Shown: positions 34,491 to 42,996, counted from the stretch's first letter. The stretch is DNA of 64,000 nucleotides from DATBHM01 sp963772375 (GCA_963772375.1 CAVYXG010000005.1:248001-312000); one strand, 5' to 3'. Program-made: numbers and translations. Notes: generated from the letters alone by a model not told the origin.

Positions 34491-34650
34491 GGTCACGAAC
34501 CGGCTATGATCTGTGCGAGGGTATCGGCACGGGTTCCGCAGTTCTTGTCAACGAGCCGCTTCGAGTTCGAGCAGTTCCCTCCCGGCCACGCGCCGGGGTC
34601 CGACCGGACAGCATTCAGGTCCGGGACGGCCAGGAAGGGAGGGAAGCAGC

Positions 34651-34854
34651 ATGACCACCGGAACGGTGAAGTGGTTCAACCCCGAGAAGGGGTTCGGATT
34701 CATCACTCCCGAGGAAGGTCCCGACGTCTTCGTGCACTTCAGCGCGATCCAGGGCGCCGGCTACCGGAACCTCGAGGAGAACCAGAAGGTCGAGTTCGAC
34801 GTGAGCCAGGGCCAGAAGGGCCCGCAGGCCAGCAACGTCCGCGTCGTGAACTGA
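34651..34854 (+). CDS. CspA-family cold-shock protein
   Basis: 67 residues, full length. The RNA-binding motifs RNP1 ('KGFGFITPE') and RNP2 ('VFVHFSAI') are intact in a five-stranded OB fold that starts 'TGTVKWFNPE'. It is an RNA chaperone that melts secondary structure. AGGGAGGG precedes the ATG. The preceding 160 bases contain no gene and probably form the long 5' leader common to cold-shock genes. A strong terminator follows the stop. Confidence 0.95.
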   Translation: MTTGTVKWFNPEKGFGFITPEEGPDVFVHFSAIQGAGYRNLEENQKVEFDVSQGQKGPQASNVRVVN

Positions 34855-34869
34855 CGATCTGATCGACCC

Positions 34870-34904
34870 CGGGAGCCCGCCGCGCTCGTCGTGGCGGGCT
34901 CCCG
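34870..34904 (+). terminator. Strong terminator of the cold-shock gene
   Basis: CGGGAGCCCGCC and GGCGGGCTCCCG form a perfect 12-bp stem (34870-34881 and 34893-34904) with an 11-nt loop, starting 15 bases past the cold-shock stop. Confidence 0.75.
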
Positions 34905-34962
34905 TGTTCCCGACCAGCCGGAGCCCGTCGCCGACGGGACGGCCAGGCAAGGAGGTCGCACG

Positions 34963-35229
34963 GTGAACACAGTCCACGGCGCCAAAGGCGGACGAACGCC
35001 GACCGATCCGACTGCCGGTCCGGGCGCGTCCGGCCCCCGTGAGCCCACCGGCGTCTACCGCCGCGGCGACACGGTGTGGCGGATCAGCGAGAGCGTCGAG
35101 GGCGGTCTGAAGGTCGAGATCCTGACGAACGGGGCCTGGGTGGCAGGGCCGGTCAACATGGTCGGGCTCCGCCTGGAGAACGGGACGACGAAGCTCACGC
35201 AGGCGTCGATCGACGCCCTCCCGGCATGA
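34963..35229 (+). CDS. Small conserved hypothetical protein
   Basis: 88 residues from a GTG with AAGGAGG seven bases upstream. The first 30 residues are Gly/Pro/Thr-rich. The rest has a small beta-rich motif: 'GVYRRGDTVWRISES', 'LKVEILTNGAWVAGP' and 'GLRLENGTTKLTQ'. No family is recognised. It lies after the cold-shock gene on the same strand but is separated from it by a strong terminator. Confidence 0.6.
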   Translation: MNTVHGAKGGRTPTDPTAGPGASGPREPTGVYRRGDTVWRISESVEGGLKVEILTNGAWVAGPVNMVGLRLENGTTKLTQASIDALPA

Positions 35230-35411
35230 CGGGGCCGAGTCAGGACGCCGACGGCACCGCAGACACTCCCCGTCCCTCTACGTCCAGGAAGGATCGGGAC
35301 GCCGAGCGGGCCAGGAAGCAGCGCGCGGCGGTCATCGCGGCACATCGACGCGACCGCCGGGTTCGCCGCGACGCCGACGACGCCCACGGGTCCGCCGCCC
35401 CCGGAGACTGA
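35226..35411 (+). CDS. Very basic small ORF, translationally coupled
   Basis: 61 codons whose ATG overlaps the previous TGA (ATGA). The product is rich in Arg, Asp and Ala ('DRDAERARKQRAAVIAAHRR') and could form one charged helix. The overlapping start is the main support; the composition is also what a chance GC-rich frame gives. It is listed as possible only. Confidence 0.35.
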   Translation: MTGPSQDADGTADTPRPSTSRKDRDAERARKQRAAVIAAHRRDRRVRRDADDAHGSAAPGD

Positions 35412-35455
35412 AGGCCAGCCCCGGGGTCCGGCTCCGCGGTTGTCGGCAAGCGACC

Positions 35456-36868
35456 TCAGGGGGACCGGAGCGACTGCTCGAAGCGGAAGGCGTTCTCCGG
35501 GTCGTACCGCGACTTCACGCGAACCAGGCGTTCCATGTTCGGTCCGTAGTAGGCGTCCGCCCAGTTCTCCAGCTCCGGGTCGGCGAAGTTCTGGAACACG
35601 CGCCCGGACCCCAACGAATGCACCGTTGCCCACGATCGAACCACCTGTCGATGCGCCGCCTCCTGCTCGCCAATGGAGGCATCCGGCGGGACGACGACGG
35701 CGTGCTTGAGCTGGAACAGCTCGCCTCGGTGGATGAACGCGGTGGCGTGGGGCGGCACCCGGTTGTATGCGCCGGCCCACGGCATGAAGTCGAGCTCGCG
35801 TGACTCCCCGGGGGCGCGGTCCCGCGCGAACGTCTCCACCAGCGCCGAGATGGCATCGTTCGGCAGCGGCCGGCGGAAGAACTCCGACTTCGAGAACAGT
35901 GCAACCGGCTCCGAGGAGCCTGCTTCGCCGCCGCCGCCCTTCCCGCCCTCGCCGAGCTGCGCCCAGAATCGCCTCGTCTCCGGGAAGGACATCTGCTGCG
36001 ACGACGAAGCCACGGGATCCGAGCCGGCGCGAGCGACCAGCTCGTCGAACACCTCCGGTTGCCCCGGCCCGGCCTCCAACAGCGCGCCGTACACGTCGAC
36101 GGACGGAGGGCGGTCGACGTCTCCGGACGCGGTCACCTTCAGGCTGGCGGCGAGCCCGTCGGGACCGCTCGGCGCCCAGGACTGCCACGCCGCGATCACC
36201 TCGGCCGCCCGTGCGAATGGCCATGCCAGATGAACGTTCGTCGCGCTCGGTGCCCGGACGAGACGGAACGTCAGCGACGTCACCACGCCGAAGTTGCCTG
36301 CGCCCGCGCCGCGGAGCGCCCAGAACAGATCCTCCTCGCGGTGCGGGTGGCACGTGACGACCCTCGCGTCGGCGAGGACGATCTCCGCCGCGACGAGCGA
36401 GTCGGAGGTCACCCCGTGGGTCCGGCCGAGGATCCCCAGGCCGCCGCCCAGCGTCAGGCCTGCGACTCCGACATCCGGACAGGTACCGCCCGGGATGGTG
36501 AGGTCGTCCTCCTGCAGGGCCGCGTACACTTCGCCGAGCCGCGCACCTGCCCCGACTGTCGCCACGTCGTCCGACACGGAGACCGAATGCATCGGGCGCA
36601 CGTCGATCAGCACACCGCGGGTCGAGGAGTGCCCGGCGAAGCCGTGACCGCCGCTGCGGACGGCGAGCTCGAGACCGTTTCGGCCCGCGAACGAGATCGC
36701 CTCGGAGACGTCGTGGGCGGAATCGCACGACACGACGGCCTCCGGCGCCAGCCCCTGGAACCGAGCATTGAACGGCCGCGGCCTTGCGTCGTAGGCCACC
36801 GAGCCCGGGATGGCGAGCTCGCCGTCGATCATGCGCTCGAGCGATCCCCAGTCCGGCGTGTTCCCCAT
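35456..36868 (-). CDS. BBE-type FAD-linked oxidoreductase, probably with bicovalent flavin
   Basis: 470 residues. The PCMH-type FAD domain shows 'AVRSGGHGFAGHS' with the histidine that bonds the flavin 8-alpha position, and 'IPGGTCPDVGVAGLTLGGG' with a cysteine at the 6-S-cysteinyl position. A berberine-bridge C-terminal motif follows: 'AYYGPNMERLVRVKSRYDPENAF', seen here as Tyr-Tyr-Gly and 'RYDPENAFRF'. Such enzymes oxidise sugars, phenols or alkaloid-like compounds with O2 or an acceptor. The gene follows the damaged DipZ-like thioredoxin gene by 18 bp on the same strand. Confidence 0.92.
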   Translation of the reverse strand: MGNTPDWGSLERMIDGELAIPGSVAYDARPRPFNARFQGLAPEAVVSCDSAHDVSEAISFAGRNGLELAVRSGGHGFAGHSSTRGVLIDVRPMHSVSVSDDVATVGAGARLGEVYAALQEDDLTIPGGTCPDVGVAGLTLGGGLGILGRTHGVTSDSLVAAEIVLADARVVTCHPHREEDLFWALRGAGAGNFGVVTSLTFRLVRAPSATNVHLAWPFARAAEVIAAWQSWAPSGPDGLAASLKVTASGDVDRPPSVDVYGALLEAGPGQPEVFDELVARAGSDPVASSSQQMSFPETRRFWAQLGEGGKGGGGEAGSSEPVALFSKSEFFRRPLPNDAISALVETFARDRAPGESRELDFMPWAGAYNRVPPHATAFIHRGELFQLKHAVVVPPDASIGEQEAAHRQVVRSWATVHSLGSGRVFQNFADPELENWADAYYGPNMERLVRVKSRYDPENAFRFEQSLRSP

Positions 36869-36886
36869 CGAGGCTTCCTTCGCCGC

Positions 36887-37669
36887 TCAGCCGAACGTGA
36901 ACGCGTAGGCCTCGGCGCCCGATTCGAGGAACGTGATCTCGATCGTGCGCTCGGTGATCGGGCCCGGCTGGCGGATCATCTGATGGAGGCGGGGGTGGGA
37001 AACCATCCCCTCGCCCCGTTCGTCGACGTCGAGCCCGTGCGCGGCGCCCGGCGGTTCTCCGTCAACCAACACCCGGAGGGAAATGCCGGTGGCTCCCGCG
37101 CCAGGCCCCATCACCAGATGGACGTCGCGGGCGTGGAAGCGGAACGCGATCCGCCCTCCCGCTTCATTCAGCACGCTCGCTCCCCTCGCGATCGTCCAGT
37201 TCCCGGAGAGGGCCCATGAGTTGAGCCGCAGCCCGACGGGCGCAACGTAGGTGTGGGGCCGGTCGAGCTCGGGTCCGTCCAGCGACGCGAAGTTGCGAGC
37301 CTGCTCGTAGCCGAGGTAGCTCTCCGGCGAGCGCAGGTTCATCCAATCGGCCTGCGCCTCGAAGCCCTCCGGATCGACGGCGACCAGGTCGTCACCGATG
37401 CCGCCGCGTCCCGCCTCGCGCAGCAACCGCTGGATGACCCGCTCGGACTCCTCGTATCCGCCCTCGCCGAACTGATGGTGACGGATGCGCCCCTGCCCGT
37501 CCGCGATGTAGAGCGCCGGCCAGTACCGATTGCTGAACGCCCGCCAGACCGCGTAGTCGTTGTCGAGCGCGACCGTGTACTCGACGCCCATTGCCTTCGC
37601 CTCCCGGCGCACGTTCTCGAGGTCGCGCTCGAACGGGAACTCGGGCGTGTGAACCCCGACCACGACCAC
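36887..37669 (-). CDS. DipZ-like thioredoxin-fold protein, 5' end damaged
   Basis: The 260 codons from the GTG at 37669 match the second half of AhpC/TSA-type DipZ proteins: 'VHTPEFPFERDLENVRR', 'WPALYIADGQGRIRHHQFGEG' and the C-terminal 'RLNSWALSGNW...FHARDVHLVMGP' lectin-like domain. The catalytic part is missing from this frame. Reading on, 'TCPCINWLRTLGSL' continues upstream without a start and hits a stop near 37799. Meanwhile a good ribosome-binding site and ATG at 37802 open a different frame. A frameshift near 37735-37750 and an N-terminal deletion explain this. Without the Cys-containing strand it cannot act as a disulfide reductase. Confidence 0.7.
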   Translation of the reverse strand: MVVVGVHTPEFPFERDLENVRREAKAMGVEYTVALDNDYAVWRAFSNRYWPALYIADGQGRIRHHQFGEGGYEESERVIQRLLREAGRGGIGDDLVAVDPEGFEAQADWMNLRSPESYLGYEQARNFASLDGPELDRPHTYVAPVGLRLNSWALSGNWTIARGASVLNEAGGRIAFRFHARDVHLVMGPGAGATGISLRVLVDGEPPGAAHGLDVDERGEGMVSHPRLHQMIRQPGPITERTIEITFLESGAEAYAFTFG

Positions 37670-38033
37670 ATCGTGCGCCGCGTACCTCTGCGCCCATGCG
37701 CGGAGAGAACCCAGCGTGCGCAGCCAGTTGATGCAGGGGCAGGTGACCCTCGACCGACAGCGACGCCGGTCCGGCGTGCCGACCGAAGTCGAACAGGCTC
37801 ATGCCACTCCTCCGCCGCTCGGCTGGCCCTCGATCTCGTACTCCAGCGACCCCTCGATTGGCGGCGAGGGTACGCCTCTTGTGTCTGCAGGTCGATTTGC
37901 CTCTTGGCCACAGGGGAACCCCGGCTCGCCCATCGATGGAGCCACGGCCGCGAGGCCCCGCGGTGACGTCCGTTCAGCAGAGACACTCGTCGATCCCCTG
38001 TCGGAGCGAACCCGGCGGCTGAGCTGATCCCGG

Positions 38034-38936
38034 TCAACCTCCTGGCCGCGTGGCCCGATACCTCACGAATACCCCGAAGGCCCTCCGCGCTCCCGTTCGG
38101 ACCCGGAATCCGGCCGCCGTGAGCGCGCCAAGCGTGTCCTGGTCGAGCCGGCAGCTGCCGGTCCTCGCATACCAAACCGGCGCCCACGCCAGCTGGATCC
38201 GCCGGACGAGTCGCCTCGGACTGATCACATGGTCCACGGCGAAGAGCGTGGCGCCGGGGCGCAGAACCCTGCGGAGCTCCCCGGCAACGGTTCGCTGATC
38301 GTCGACGCTGCACATCACCAGCGTCATGAGGGCGGAGTCGAACACTCCATCGCGAAATGGCAGCGCCTCGGCCCTCGCCACCACAGCGGATCCCTGAGCT
38401 CGGCCCTGTTGCCGACGATACCGGAGCGAACCCTCATCCGGCTCCACTGCCACCAGTCGGACCCCCTCCGGGACATGCCTGGAGTTGCGCCCGGTCCCGG
38501 CCCCGACTTCGAGCGCCACACCCCGGAGTCCGGCCGCCGACGAACCTCGCCAGCGCCCCATGCCGAGGAGGTCGATCGCTCCGAGGAACGCGTCGAGGCT
38601 GGCTGGGCCGCTCCGCCGGGGCACGGACGGCGCGACGCGTCGCCAGGCTTCGACGCCACCGAGGAGGACGAAGGTGTCCTCGGCCCCCGAGCGGGCTGCT
38701 ACCAGCCCCGCGCGGTGGCCGCTCCGGCAGATGACGACCGTCGGCTGCGTCCATGCGGGGGCCTGGGCCAGCGCGACCGCCAACGGGAGATGGGACGACC
38801 CGTCGTGAGGCTCCCGACGGCGCTCCCAGGACGTGCGCACGTCGACGAGCCGCGGCGACCATCCCGAGCGGAGCCGGGCGAGGAGATCCTCAGCCGTCAA
38901 CTCCCGCACGCGCCCCGTCCCGCGGAGCTTGGCCAC
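38034..38936 (-). CDS. Rhodanese-SAM methyltransferase fusion
   Basis: 300 residues from a GTG. Residues 10-110 are a rhodanese domain with an active-site loop 'VVICRSGHRA' (Cys about 70), which would carry a persulfide. Residues 125-300 are a class I methyltransferase: 'LEVGAGTGRNSRHV' binds SAM, 'LVAVEPDEGSL' is motif II and 'LRRVLRPGATLFAVDH' is typical of the UbiE/Methyltransf_11 group. The domain order suggests methylation linked to sulfur transfer, for example thiol or sulfide methylation. It sits two genes from thioredoxin and near the ArsR and copper genes. Confidence 0.88.
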   Translation of the reverse strand: MAKLRGTGRVRELTAEDLLARLRSGWSPRLVDVRTSWERRREPHDGSSHLPLAVALAQAPAWTQPTVVICRSGHRAGLVAARSGAEDTFVLLGGVEAWRRVAPSVPRRSGPASLDAFLGAIDLLGMGRWRGSSAAGLRGVALEVGAGTGRNSRHVPEGVRLVAVEPDEGSLRYRRQQGRAQGSAVVARAEALPFRDGVFDSALMTLVMCSVDDQRTVAGELRRVLRPGATLFAVDHVISPRRLVRRIQLAWAPVWYARTGSCRLDQDTLGALTAAGFRVRTGARRAFGVFVRYRATRPGG

Positions 38937-39088
38937 GACCCTTCACCCCCCACCCAGCACGCGCGCGCGCCAGCGTCTCGCGCTTCCACGGTGAGCCGGC
39001 GAAGGACAGGACCGGGCGTTCATCCGATCGCCGGCGCGGGTGAGATCGAGCGGCCCCGTTCGCGCGGTCGGCTGTCGAGACTCCGAGC

Positions 39089-39439
39089 TCACGCGCTCAC
39101 CCCGGCCGAACCGTCCTGCGCCAGTACCTGCTCGTCGAGGAAGCGACCGATTGCGTCGGCGGGCGCGGCGCCCATGAAGCCGGTCACGACCTCACCGTCC
39201 CGGAACACGGCCACGGTCGGGATGGAGCGGATCCCATAGCTGCTCGTGATCTCCGTTTCCGCGTCCACGTCGATCTTGGCGAGCTCGACGCTTCCGGCAC
39301 GCTTCCCAATCTCCGACTCGATGGCCGGGCCGAGCATGCGACAGGGCATGCACCAGGCCGCCCAGAAGTCGACGACGACGGGAATGTGGCGGGAGCGTTC
39401 GATGACGTCCCGCTGGAAGGTCTCGGTGGTCACGTCCAT
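39089..39439 (-). CDS. Thioredoxin with a WCMPC active site
   Basis: 116 residues from the ATG at 39439 (AAAGGA upstream). The fold is complete: 'VVVDFWAAWCMPCRMLGPAIE', read as an active site of Trp-Cys-Met-Pro-Cys, then 'KIDVDAE', the cis-Pro loop 'SIPTVAVFRDG' and 'GFMGAAP'. Most thioredoxins have Gly after the first Cys; Met is known but less common and may shift the redox potential. It follows the ArsR gene on the same strand, 74 bp away, so control by that repressor is likely. Confidence 0.93.
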   Translation of the reverse strand: MDVTTETFQRDVIERSRHIPVVVDFWAAWCMPCRMLGPAIESEIGKRAGSVELAKIDVDAETEITSSYGIRSIPTVAVFRDGEVVTGFMGAAPADAIGRFLDEQVLAQDGSAGVSA

Positions 39440-39513
39440 GGCTCTGTCCTTTCTGTCGTTCACCCTCGCGAACGCCGTGTGGCGTCGCAGGTACCCGTGG
39501 ATGCTGGTCCTCC

Positions 39514-39858
39514 TCACGTGGCGGCGGCACTGGACACCAGCGCCGCGAGCGCCTGCACCTGCTGCTCGAGTGAGCCGCAGACATCCTCGCAGAGCTGGAG
39601 CACTGCGGCGTCGGCGATCCGGTAGTAGACGTGGTTCCCGGCCTTGCGCCGGGCGAGGACCCCCTCGATGGCCAGCACGATGAGGTGCTTCGAGACGTTC
39701 TGCTGCCCCGCACCCAGCTCGGCGGCGAGGTCGTTGACCGAGCGCTCGCCGTCCCGGAGGTGATCGAGCAGCTTGATCCTCGTGGCGTCGCCGATCACCC
39801 GGAACCGCCGCGCGATCAGTTCGACGAGGTCATCTGGAAGCGGATGCGGCAGCGCCAT
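39514..39858 (-). CDS. ArsR/SmtB-family repressor
   Basis: 114 residues from the ATG at 39858. The winged helix reads 'RFRVIGDATRIKLLDHL', 'VNDLAAELGAGQQNVSKHLIVL' and 'RRKAGNHVYYRI'. Near the end is 'LQLCEDVCGSL', a CxxxC pair in the last helix that could sense a metal, arsenite or a reactive sulfur species. The upstream box TATAGT lies six bases before the ATG, so the message is probably leaderless. Its likely regulon is the thioredoxin gene directly downstream and perhaps the rhodanese fusion after it. Confidence 0.92.
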   Translation of the reverse strand: MALPHPLPDDLVELIARRFRVIGDATRIKLLDHLRDGERSVNDLAAELGAGQQNVSKHLIVLAIEGVLARRKAGNHVYYRIADAAVLQLCEDVCGSLEQQVQALAALVSSAAAT

Positions 39859-39870
39859 CAAGAAACTATA
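39856..39870 (-). promoter_or_regulatory. Leaderless promoter of the ArsR gene
   Basis: On the minus strand, TATAGT (39870-39865) is followed by six bases and then the ATG at 39858. Initiation seven bases after the -10 box would fall on the start codon. There is no ribosome-binding site. I could not identify a -35 element. Confidence 0.5.
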
Positions 39871-40002
39871 CCAGCATTCAGTTGTACGAGTGTGGAGCGG
39901 CAACCACGACGGCCGAAATTGCCCGAGGGCTCGCTTCCGGGGGGTCCCTCCTCGGCGATGAGGGAGCTTCTCCCGCCGCCGAAGCCTCGGATCGCGCAGG
40001 GC

Positions 40003-42165
40003 TCACTCGGCGAAACGGCGCAGCCGGAGGGAGTTGGAGACGACGGACACCGACGAGAACGCCATCGCGACCCCGGCCAGCACGGGGTTCAGCAGGCCGA
40101 GGGCAGCCAGCGGGATGAGGACCAGGTTGTAGCCGAACGCCCAGCCCAGGTTCTCGACGATCGTCCGGAACGTCCGGCGGGCGAGACGGATCGCCGTAAC
40201 GACCCCTTGGGGATCGCCGCGCATCAGCGTGATGTCGGAGGCCTCGATCGCGACGTCGGTCCCGGTGCCGATCGCGATGCCCAGGTCGGCCTGCGCCAGG
40301 GCCGGTCCGTCGTTGACCCCGTCGCCCACCATGGCCACGCTCAGTCCCTCCGACTGGAGCCGGCGGATCTCGCTCACCTTGTCCTCGGGCATGACCTGGG
40401 CGAGCACCCGGTCGATCCCGGCCTCGTGGCCGATCGCCTCGGCCGTTCGCCGGTTGTCCCCGGTCATCATGGCGACCTGTACACCGAGTCCGTGGAGCTG
40501 GTCCATCGCCGCTCGTGCTGTCTCCTTGAGCCCATCCGCGACCGCCAGGATTCCCGCCGCCTTGTCCCCGACGGCGACCCAGAACACGGTCGCGCCCTTG
40601 GCCTCGAGACCGGCGGCGGCATCCTCCAGCCACCCCGGGACCTGCACGCCCGCGTCTGCCAGGAACCGAGCCCGTCCGACGAGCACGTGCTCGCCGTCCA
40701 CGACGGCCTGAACCCCGAGCCCGGCGACCGCGCGGAAACCGGTCGCGGCGGGCACGTCCACGTGGCGGCGCTCCGCTTCCTCGACCACCGCCCGGGCGAT
40801 GGGGTGCTCGCTCGCCCGCTCCGCCGCCGCGGCGAGCTGCAACGTCCGGTCGTCGCCGACCACGTCCACGACCCGCATCCGCCCCTCGGTGAGCGTTCCG
40901 GTCTTGTCGAACAGCACCGTGTCGATCCGCCTCGACCGCTCCAGGACCCCCCCGCCCCGGATGACGACGCCGAGCTGCGCCCCGCGCCCGGTCCCGACCA
41001 TGATCGCCGCCGGAGTCGCGAGGCCCATCGCGCACGGGCAGGCGACGATCAGCACGGCGACGGCGGACACGATGCCCTGCGAGAGATCACCCACGACCAG
41101 CCCCCAGACGGCCAGCGTGCCGAGGGCGATCGCGATCACGACCGGCACGAAGACGCCCGCGATCCGGTCGGCGAGGCGCTGGATCGGAGCCTTGCTCGAC
41201 TGTGCCTCGTCCACGAGCCGCACGATCTGTGCGAGCGCCGTGTCGGCCCCCACGCGGGTCGCCCGAACCAGGAGGGTGCCATCGGCGTTCAGCGTGCCCC
41301 CGATCACGGGGTCACCCGCGGCCTTCTCGACCGGGATCGATTCGCCGGTGACCATGGATTCGTCGACGGCCGAGACCCCGTCCTCCACGACGCCGTCGGC
41401 GGGGATCTGCTCGCCGGGGCGGACCCGGAGGAGGTCGCCGGCCTGGACCTGGTCCACGAGCATGAGGAACTCGCGCTCGCCGCGGACCACGTGTGCCTCC
41501 CTGGGGGTGAGCTCGAGCAGGCGGCGGATGGCCTGTGACGCCCGTCCGCGTGCCCGCGCCTCCAGGTACTTCCCGAGGAGCAGGAACGCCATGATCAGCG
41601 CTGCCGTGTCGAAGTACATGTCCGCAGCGGCGTCCGCGAGCAGCACGACGGAGTAGCCGAAGGCGGTGAGCGTCCCGACGGCGATGAGGGTGTCCATGTC
41701 CGCGGACAGCCGGCGGGCCCGGCTGGCCGCGCCCCGCAGGAACGGCCACCCGGCCACGAACTGCACCGGGATGGCCAGCAGGAACGCCGTCCACCGTGCC
41801 CACGGTTCGTGCATCCATCCGAGCGAGACGACGAGCACGGCCACGGCGAGCGGCCACGCAAGCTCCACCCGCCGCAGCCAGCCGCGGAGCTCGATCGCCT
41901 GCGGGTCATCGAGCGCCCGGTCGCGATGCGGGGCGATGTCGTAGCCGCGATCGCGCACGGCGGCTTGCAGCTCGTCGAAAGCCGCCGCGTCCTCGCCGAG
42001 CCGGACGGTGCATTCGGCCGTCGCGAGGTTCACCCGGGCATCCAGGACGCCGCGCTGCTTCTTCAGGGTCTTCTCGACGCGGGAAACGCACGATCCACAC
42101 GTCATGCCGGTCACGTCGAGGTGAAGCTCGCCGCCGCCCTGCTGCACGTCCGTCGCGTGAGACAT
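40003..42165 (-). CDS. copA: Copper-exporting P1B-type ATPase
   Basis: 720 residues. One N-terminal heavy-metal domain carries 'GMTCGSCVSRVE' (Cys23, Cys26). Eight membrane helices surround the ion-path motif 'ACPCAMGLATP'. The actuator loop 'VTGESIPV', phosphorylation site 'FDKTGTLTEG', 'SEHPIARA' and hinge 'VGDGVNDGPALAQ' are intact. CPC with a Cu-type MxCxxC domain points to Cu(I) export driven by ATP. The start lies 5 bp after csoR stops, so csoR and copA form one operon under the shared operator. Confidence 0.95.
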   Translation of the reverse strand: MSHATDVQQGGGELHLDVTGMTCGSCVSRVEKTLKKQRGVLDARVNLATAECTVRLGEDAAAFDELQAAVRDRGYDIAPHRDRALDDPQAIELRGWLRRVELAWPLAVAVLVVSLGWMHEPWARWTAFLLAIPVQFVAGWPFLRGAASRARRLSADMDTLIAVGTLTAFGYSVVLLADAAADMYFDTAALIMAFLLLGKYLEARARGRASQAIRRLLELTPREAHVVRGEREFLMLVDQVQAGDLLRVRPGEQIPADGVVEDGVSAVDESMVTGESIPVEKAAGDPVIGGTLNADGTLLVRATRVGADTALAQIVRLVDEAQSSKAPIQRLADRIAGVFVPVVIAIALGTLAVWGLVVGDLSQGIVSAVAVLIVACPCAMGLATPAAIMVGTGRGAQLGVVIRGGGVLERSRRIDTVLFDKTGTLTEGRMRVVDVVGDDRTLQLAAAAERASEHPIARAVVEEAERRHVDVPAATGFRAVAGLGVQAVVDGEHVLVGRARFLADAGVQVPGWLEDAAAGLEAKGATVFWVAVGDKAAGILAVADGLKETARAAMDQLHGLGVQVAMMTGDNRRTAEAIGHEAGIDRVLAQVMPEDKVSEIRRLQSEGLSVAMVGDGVNDGPALAQADLGIAIGTGTDVAIEASDITLMRGDPQGVVTAIRLARRTFRTIVENLGWAFGYNLVLIPLAALGLLNPVLAGVAMAFSSVSVVSNSLRLRRFAE

Positions 42166-42170
42166 CGGCC

Positions 42171-42455
42171 TCACTTCCCTGCGAACCGGGCCACGGCGGC
42201 GACGAGCTCCTCGACCTTGACGTCGGCCTCGCGGTCGTCGCCCGAGTCGAGGCTCTCCCGGACGCAGAGGCGGACGTGGTCGTCCAGGAGCCCGAGCCCA
42301 ACAGCCCGGAGCGCGGCCGTCACCGAGTTGACCTGGGTGAGGACGTCGATGCAGTAGGTGTCGTCGCAGACCATCCGCTGGAGGCCACGAACCTGTCCCT
42401 CGATCCGCTTCAGCCGGTTCAGTAGCTCGTGCTTTCGCATCGCATATCCGACCAT
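42171..42455 (-). CDS. csoR: CsoR-type copper-sensing repressor
   Basis: 94 residues from the ATG at 42455; a GTG one codon earlier is possible. The Cu(I) site is complete: the Cys in 'TYCIDVLTQ', then the His and Cys of 'LLDDHVRLCV', in the C-(x)n-H-x3-C order of CsoR. The opening 'HELLNRLKRIEGQVRGLQRMV' is the family's first helix. Cu(I) binding releases the repressor from DNA. The gene is first in an operon with copA, and a matching palindrome lies 40 bp upstream. Confidence 0.95.
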   Translation of the reverse strand: MVGYAMRKHELLNRLKRIEGQVRGLQRMVCDDTYCIDVLTQVNSVTAALRAVGLGLLDDHVRLCVRESLDSGDDREADVKVEELVAAVARFAGK

Positions 42456-42494
42456 CACTCACCTGGAGTCCCGGGCCGATCGGCCCATCCACGG

Positions 42495-42511
42495 ATACCC
42501 TAGGTGGGTAT
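42495..42511. promoter_or_regulatory. CsoR-type operator palindrome between csoR and the YHS gene
   Basis: ATACCC-TAGGT-GGGTAT is a perfect 6-bp inverted repeat with a 5-bp spacer, in the 87-bp gap between divergent starts. CsoR operators of other bacteria have the same TACCC...GGGTA core. One site could control csoR-copA and the YHS gene together. Confidence 0.75.
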
Positions 42512-42542
42512 GCTCCCGGCGCTCAGGCCGGACGACCCCACG

Positions 42543-42698
42543 ATGGAGGGACCCGTGGAGACCGATCCCGTGTGCGGCATGGCGGTGAACCCCGCCACGG
42601 CAGCCGGCTCCCACGAGTACAGGGGAACGACCTACTACTTCTGCTCCACCGGGTGCCTGCAGGATTTCCGGGACGATCCGGACGCCTACGTTCGGTGA
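42543..42698 (+). CDS. YHS-domain metal-binding protein
   Basis: 51 residues. The YHS pattern is complete: 'DPVCGMAVNP', 'EYRGTTYYFCSTGC' and 'FRDDPDAY', with three cysteines. YHS domains occur in copper ATPases and as small separate proteins that bind Cu or other soft metals. No clear ribosome-binding site precedes the ATG; an in-frame ATG at 42510 is an alternative. Its divergent position across the CsoR operator makes copper induction likely and suggests a metal buffer or chaperone role for CopA. Confidence 0.82.
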   Translation: MEGPVETDPVCGMAVNPATAAGSHEYRGTTYYFCSTGCLQDFRDDPDAYVR

Positions 42699-42789
42699 GC
42701 CGCCGCGCTGCGATGCATGCCTCCTGGCCGCGTCCTTGGTTGGAAGTTTCCCCGGCCTACTTCGGGGTCCTGCTCCAATGCCTCCTCGG

Positions 42790-42996
42790 GTGGAGGCGGT
42801 GACGGGGGTGGAGGCGGCGGCTCGGGCAACTGCACTTCCCGGGTACTCGCCCTGCCTCGTGTACCACGGCGGAGCGGACTACGACTGCTACGGGGGCGGC
42901 GGGAACGGCCCGTACTAGACGCAGCCCGGGGTCGTGTACCACGTCACCGGTTTGATCCGTATGACCTCGACTCGAACAACAACGGGTTGGGGTACG
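42790..42996 (+). pseudogene. Decayed small secreted protein of the excalibur-like type
   Basis: Pieces of one protein appear in successive frames: 'GGGGGSGNC', then 'PGYSPCLVYHGGADYDCYGG', then after an in-frame TAG 'TQPGVVYHVTG', and finally 'FDPYDLDSNNNGLGYEQ'. Together they follow the plan of small exported proteins with a 'C.PSYP.C...DYDC...DPY.LD.D.DG.GCE' layout. At least two frameshifts and one stop separate them. No start or signal peptide is left. The fragment order is clear but the family call is by pattern only. Confidence 0.45.
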
